Below, piece after piece: positions 61,313-64,000 of a DNA stretch of 64,000 bases. A program made the position numbers and the translations under genes. The notes beneath the pieces are model-generated. The model saw only the letters and a program-made list of their open reading frames with translations, had not been told where the DNA came from and did no database searches. The stretch lies in the NCBI RefSeq assembly GCF_002088235.1, contig NZ_AQQV01000002.1:310001-374000 (forward strand), read 5' to 3'. Numbering within the stretch: position 1 is the stretch's first letter; each line of letters opens with the position of its first letter. Origin of the DNA: Oceanococcus atlanticus. Its GTDB lineage: Bacteria; Pseudomonadota; Gammaproteobacteria; Nevskiales; Oceanococcaceae.

Positions 61313-61605
61313 GCGTCCACCTCGTCATCGGCGCGGATCTGTGCCTGCGGCTCGCTGGCCAGCGACAAGGCCATCACCCCGGTCACCGCCGAAATCAGCC
61401 AGCCCACCGCAAAGACCATACCCAGCAGGGCAAAATCGGGTGCATCTGCCGAGGCCTGCAAGGCATCCCAGCCCATCAGCAAGGCCAGCAGCAGCAACAC
61501 CGCACCAAGAAATCCGGCCCACAGCACGATGGCCAGGCGCCGCCACAGCGGCGGCCAATTGGGCCGCCGCCGCAACTGAGTCTGCCGGCTGCTGGTCGTG
61601 CTCAT
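61309..61605 (-). CDS. Small membrane protein between ccoP and ccoG
   Basis: A 98-residue protein with two helices (LAIVLWAGFLGAVLLLLALL and LGMVFAVGWLISAVTGVMA). No known family recognised. Overlaps both ccoP and ccoG as ATGA, so it is expressed with the oxidase. It may be an assembly or accessory subunit. Confidence 0.8.
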   Translation of the reverse strand: MSTTSSRQTQLRRRPNWPPLWRRLAIVLWAGFLGAVLLLLALLMGWDALQASADAPDFALLGMVFAVGWLISAVTGVMALSLASEPQAQIRADDEVDA

Positions 61606-62513
61606 TGATCAGCCTGCCCGGAGAGGCGATACACGTAGGCCGCCAGCAGACGGATCTCGGTTTCGCTGAGGCGCTGTTTGTGCGCCGGCATGGCGCCCTG
61701 GCGCCCGAACATCACGGTTTGGCGAATCTGCTCGGTGCTGCCGCCGTGCAGCCAGATGTCATCGCTCAGATTGGGCGCACCCAGCAGCGGATTGCCGCGC
61801 GCATCCTGACCATGGCAGGCAGCGCAGGTGACCTTGAACTTCTGTTCGGCGGCGGCGCGACGTGCCTGCGGCAGCGGCGGCTCTTTCCAGTTGCTGACCA
61901 AGGCAATCAAATCATCTGCCACGGCCGGATCCAGGGTGGCCAGAAACGGCGGCATCACGCCCTGACGACCATTGGCAATCGAGGCCACGATCTGCGCCGG
62001 CTCATGTCCGTACAGCCAGTCCTTGTCGGCCAGATTGGGAAAGCCCAGCGCACCCTGCCCGGAAGGCCCGTGACAGCCCGCGCAGTTGTCGGCGAACAGA
62101 CGTGATGCGGCTTGCACGGCATCCAGATCACCGGCCAGCTCGACCACATCGCGGCCGTCGAAGGTGGCGTAGAAAGCGTCGCGCTGTGCCTGGACCGTGG
62201 CCAGACGCTGATCATGTTGGCCGCTCTGGCTCCAGCCCAACGTCCCGGCGAAATTGCCCAGACCGGGAAAGAACACCAGATAGCCCAGGGCGAAGACCAC
62301 GGTGATCACGAACAGGTTCAGCCACCAGCGCGGCATCGGGTTGTTGAGTTCCTTGAGGTCCTCATCCCACACATGATTCTTTTCCGCGCCCTCGGCTTCC
62401 TCGCCAACCCGCGGACGTGCCGTCCACCAGATCAGCCACAGGCAACCGATGATGTTGACCACCACCAGCACCGATATGAAGGCGGTCCAGGCCGGTCCCA
62501 GCATTTCGTTCAT
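61602..62513 (-). CDS. ccoP: cbb3-type cytochrome c oxidase subunit CcoP
   Basis: A 303-residue di-heme subunit. N-terminal helices, a second helix (LFVITVVFALGYLVFFP), then two c-type cytochrome domains with CAGCH and CAACH heme sites. It passes electrons from periplasmic cytochrome c to the oxidase. Coupled to ccoQ and to the small membrane gene. Confidence 0.97.
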   Translation of the reverse strand: MNEMLGPAWTAFISVLVVVNIIGCLWLIWWTARPRVGEEAEGAEKNHVWDEDLKELNNPMPRWWLNLFVITVVFALGYLVFFPGLGNFAGTLGWSQSGQHDQRLATVQAQRDAFYATFDGRDVVELAGDLDAVQAASRLFADNCAGCHGPSGQGALGFPNLADKDWLYGHEPAQIVASIANGRQGVMPPFLATLDPAVADDLIALVSNWKEPPLPQARRAAAEQKFKVTCAACHGQDARGNPLLGAPNLSDDIWLHGGSTEQIRQTVMFGRQGAMPAHKQRLSETEIRLLAAYVYRLSGQADQ

Positions 62514-62650
62514 TGATGTTCTCCGCAGTCATCATCCAGCGGCAGGCGTGCGGCCTGGCGAAAATCGTTGTGCCGGTCGCGGCTGTAGGCCCAGACCACA
62601 ACGCCGATAAAGGCGGCGAACGCCGCCGCAGTCATCAATCCACTCAACAT
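62510..62650 (-). CDS. ccoQ: cbb3 oxidase subunit CcoQ
   Basis: A 46-residue single-helix protein ([19 protein letters not shown], then WAYSRDRHNDF) that stabilises the core complex. Starts on the last base of the ccoO stop (TGATG) and overlaps ccoP (ATGA). Confidence 0.93.
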   Translation of the reverse strand: MLSGLMTAAAFAAFIGVVVWAYSRDRHNDFRQAARLPLDDDCGEHQ

Positions 62651-63258
62651 CAGGAACCCTCCCCGGCCGCAGCCTTGAGGCTTTGCAGAAATGCGATCAG
62701 TGCATCCATCTTGGATTTGCCACGCACCGCCTGCGGCGCATCGGCCAGATCCTCATCGCTGTACGGCACGCCAACCCGGCGCAGCGCCGTCATCATGGCG
62801 ACCACTTCCTGTTCATCGACACGCTCGGCCGCCAGCCACGGGTAGCCCGGCATGTTCGACTCCGGCACCACATCGCGCGGGGCCATCAGGTGCAGGCGAT
62901 GCCACTCATCCGAATAGCGCCCGCCAACCCGGGCCAGATCCGGCCCCGTGCGTTTGGAACCCCACTGGAACGGGTGGTCCCATACCGACTCACCGGCGGT
63001 CGAATACTTGCCGTAACGCAGGGTTTCCTCGTGCAGGGTGCGCACCATCTGCGAGTGGCAGTTGTAGCAGCCCTCACGCACATAGACATCGCGCCCGGCA
63101 ACCTCCAGCGGGGTGCGCGGGGTCATCCCCGGCTCCGGCTGAATACCCGATCCGGCCGCCATCAGCGGCAGGATTTCCACGATGCCGCCGATGCTGATGA
63201 CCAGTATCACCAGCACCGCCATCAGGCCTACATTTTTCTCTACGCGTTCGTGACTCAT
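62650..63258 (-). CDS. ccoO: cbb3-type cytochrome c oxidase subunit CcoO
   Basis: A 202-residue mono-heme subunit: one N-terminal helix ([18 protein letters not shown]), heme motif CYNCH, and a C-terminal Met ligand region (SNMPGYPWL). ATG at 63258 overlaps the ccoN stop as ATGA. Confidence 0.97.
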   Translation of the reverse strand: MSHERVEKNVGLMAVLVILVISIGGIVEILPLMAAGSGIQPEPGMTPRTPLEVAGRDVYVREGCYNCHSQMVRTLHEETLRYGKYSTAGESVWDHPFQWGSKRTGPDLARVGGRYSDEWHRLHLMAPRDVVPESNMPGYPWLAAERVDEQEVVAMMTALRRVGVPYSDEDLADAPQAVRGKSKMDALIAFLQSLKAAAGEGS

Positions 63259-64000
63259 GCTGCACCCTCCGCGGTGTTGACGGTGGTCATGGCGGCGCGC
63301 TCTGGCTCCACCGTTTTCCACACATTCCAGGCCATCACGAACATGCCTGAGAGGAACACCAGCCCGCCCAGCAAGCGCATGAAGTAGAAGGGATAGGTGG
63401 CCTGCAGGCTTTCGATGAAGCTGTAGGTCAAAGTGCCGTCCTCATTCACCGCACGCCACATCAAGCCCTGCATCACACCGGCGATCCACATCGCGGTGAT
63501 GTACAGCACGGTGCCGATGGTCGAGAGCCAGAAATGCACGTTGATGGCCGGCACCGAATGCATTTCGGTCTTGCCGTAGAGGCGCGGGATCAACACATAC
63601 AGCGAGCCGATGGTCATCATCGCCACCCAGCCCAGCGCACCGGAGTGAACATGGCCGATGGTCCAGTCGGTGTAGTGCGAGAGCGCGTTAACCGTCTTGA
63701 TCGACATCATCGGCCCTTCGAAGGTGCTCATGCCGTAGAACGACAGCGACACGATCATGAACTTGATGATCGGATCCTCACGCAGCTTGTGCCAGGCTCC
63801 CGACAAGGTCATCACCCCGTTGATCATGCCGCCCCAGCTTGGTGCCAGCAGGACCAGCGAAAACACCATGCCCAGAGACTGAACCCAATCGGGCAACGCG
63901 GTGTAGTGCAGATGATGCGGACCGGCCCACATGTAGATCGAGATCAGGGCCCAGAAATGCACCACCGAAAGGCGGTAGGAGTAGATCGGGCGACCGGCCT
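63255..64000 (-). CDS. ccoN: cbb3-type cytochrome c oxidase catalytic subunit CcoN, 5' end outside window
   Basis: C-terminal 247 residues of the heme-copper oxidase subunit I. Visible helices carry [19 protein letters not shown] with CuB-type His residues and [18 protein letters not shown] with heme His ligands. The protein continues beyond the window edge, where the promoter of the operon must lie. Confidence 0.97.
   Translation of the reverse strand, partial: AGRPIYSYRLSVVHFWALISIYMWAGPHHLHYTALPDWVQSLGMVFSLVLLAPSWGGMINGVMTLSGAWHKLREDPIIKFMIVSLSFYGMSTFEGPMMSIKTVNALSHYTDWTIGHVHSGALGWVAMMTIGSLYVLIPRLYGKTEMHSVPAINVHFWLSTIGTVLYITAMWIAGVMQGLMWRAVNEDGTLTYSFIESLQATYPFYFMRLLGGLVFLSGMFVMAWNVWKTVEPERAAMTTVNTAEGAA

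Overview
The window reads as chromosomal DNA of a free-living, respiratory, GC-rich gammaproteobacterium. EttA, MltF, RNase AM, a PA0069-type radical SAM protein, a CcoNOQP oxidase cluster and the Phe/Tyr catabolic genes all point there. Many large exported lipoproteins, a wax-ester synthase-like protein and a PhaC suggest a lipid- and polyester-handling group such as the Nevskiales/Solimonadaceae, but that placement is an inference without any search. I see no insertion sequence, phage, plasmid or CRISPR signature, and no gene-free stretch longer than 300 bases.

Layout. Positions 1-4.2 kb hold an aromatic amino acid degradation operon on the minus strand (hpd, a VOC protein, a fumarylacetoacetate hydrolase-family protein, an aromatic amino acid hydroxylase cut by the window edge), divergent from an Lrp/AsnC regulator. 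From 4.2 to 8.1 kb lie a YfiM-like membrane protein, a lycopene cyclase-domain protein and an M19-like lipoprotein. From 8.2 to 18 kb come an Old Yellow Enzyme, two thiol-redox proteins in divergent orientation, a lipoprotein Dcp peptidase, an Lgt-like/TlpA fusion, a DUF819 permease and a TonB-dependent receptor. An AraC regulator (18.0 kb) faces an FMO-SDR-penicillin acylase operon (19.1-23.8 kb). A K+/H+ antiporter, an ATPase with a variant P-loop, an orphan ModA and a thioesterase follow.

From 27.9 to 33.6 kb two translationally coupled secreted alpha/beta hydrolases, one a lipoprotein and one with a GlyGly-CTERM-like tail, are divergent from a TetR regulator with a clear palindrome between them. 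A molybdopterin oxidoreductase, an SDR-cupin-quinone oxidoreductase operon with a LysR regulator, and an arsR-acr3-arsC operon run to 41.3 kb. A tRNA-Ser(CGA), with promoter and terminator visible, sits beside mltF and ettA. folA is divergent from a coupled radical SAM-RNase AM-alkyltransferase-like trio (45.6-47.9 kb). From 47.9 to 54.1 kb are a lipoprotein hydrolase and a coupled set: wax-ester synthase-like protein with an altered active site, PhaC, and a PHP/beta-propeller lipoprotein. A glutamine amidotransferase, a trxC-BigR/SqrR-like-CDF operon and a complete cbb3 oxidase assembly cluster (ccoN partial, O, Q, P, a small membrane protein, G, a very short FixH-like protein, I, S, a TauE/SafE protein) fill the rest.

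Two themes recur. At least 17 gene junctions are four-base stop/start overlaps (ATGA, GTGA or TTGA), so most operons look translationally coupled, including nine junctions in a row in the cbb3 cluster, eight of them four-base. Four otherwise unrelated large lipoproteins share a mature N terminus of the form Cys-(Asn/Gln)-Gly-Gly-Arg, which suggests a common sorting or surface-display rule. The most novel-looking items are that lipoprotein set, the WSD-PhaC-PHP lipoprotein operon, the coupled repair-like trio and the BigR-like regulator placed with trxC and a metal efflux gene.
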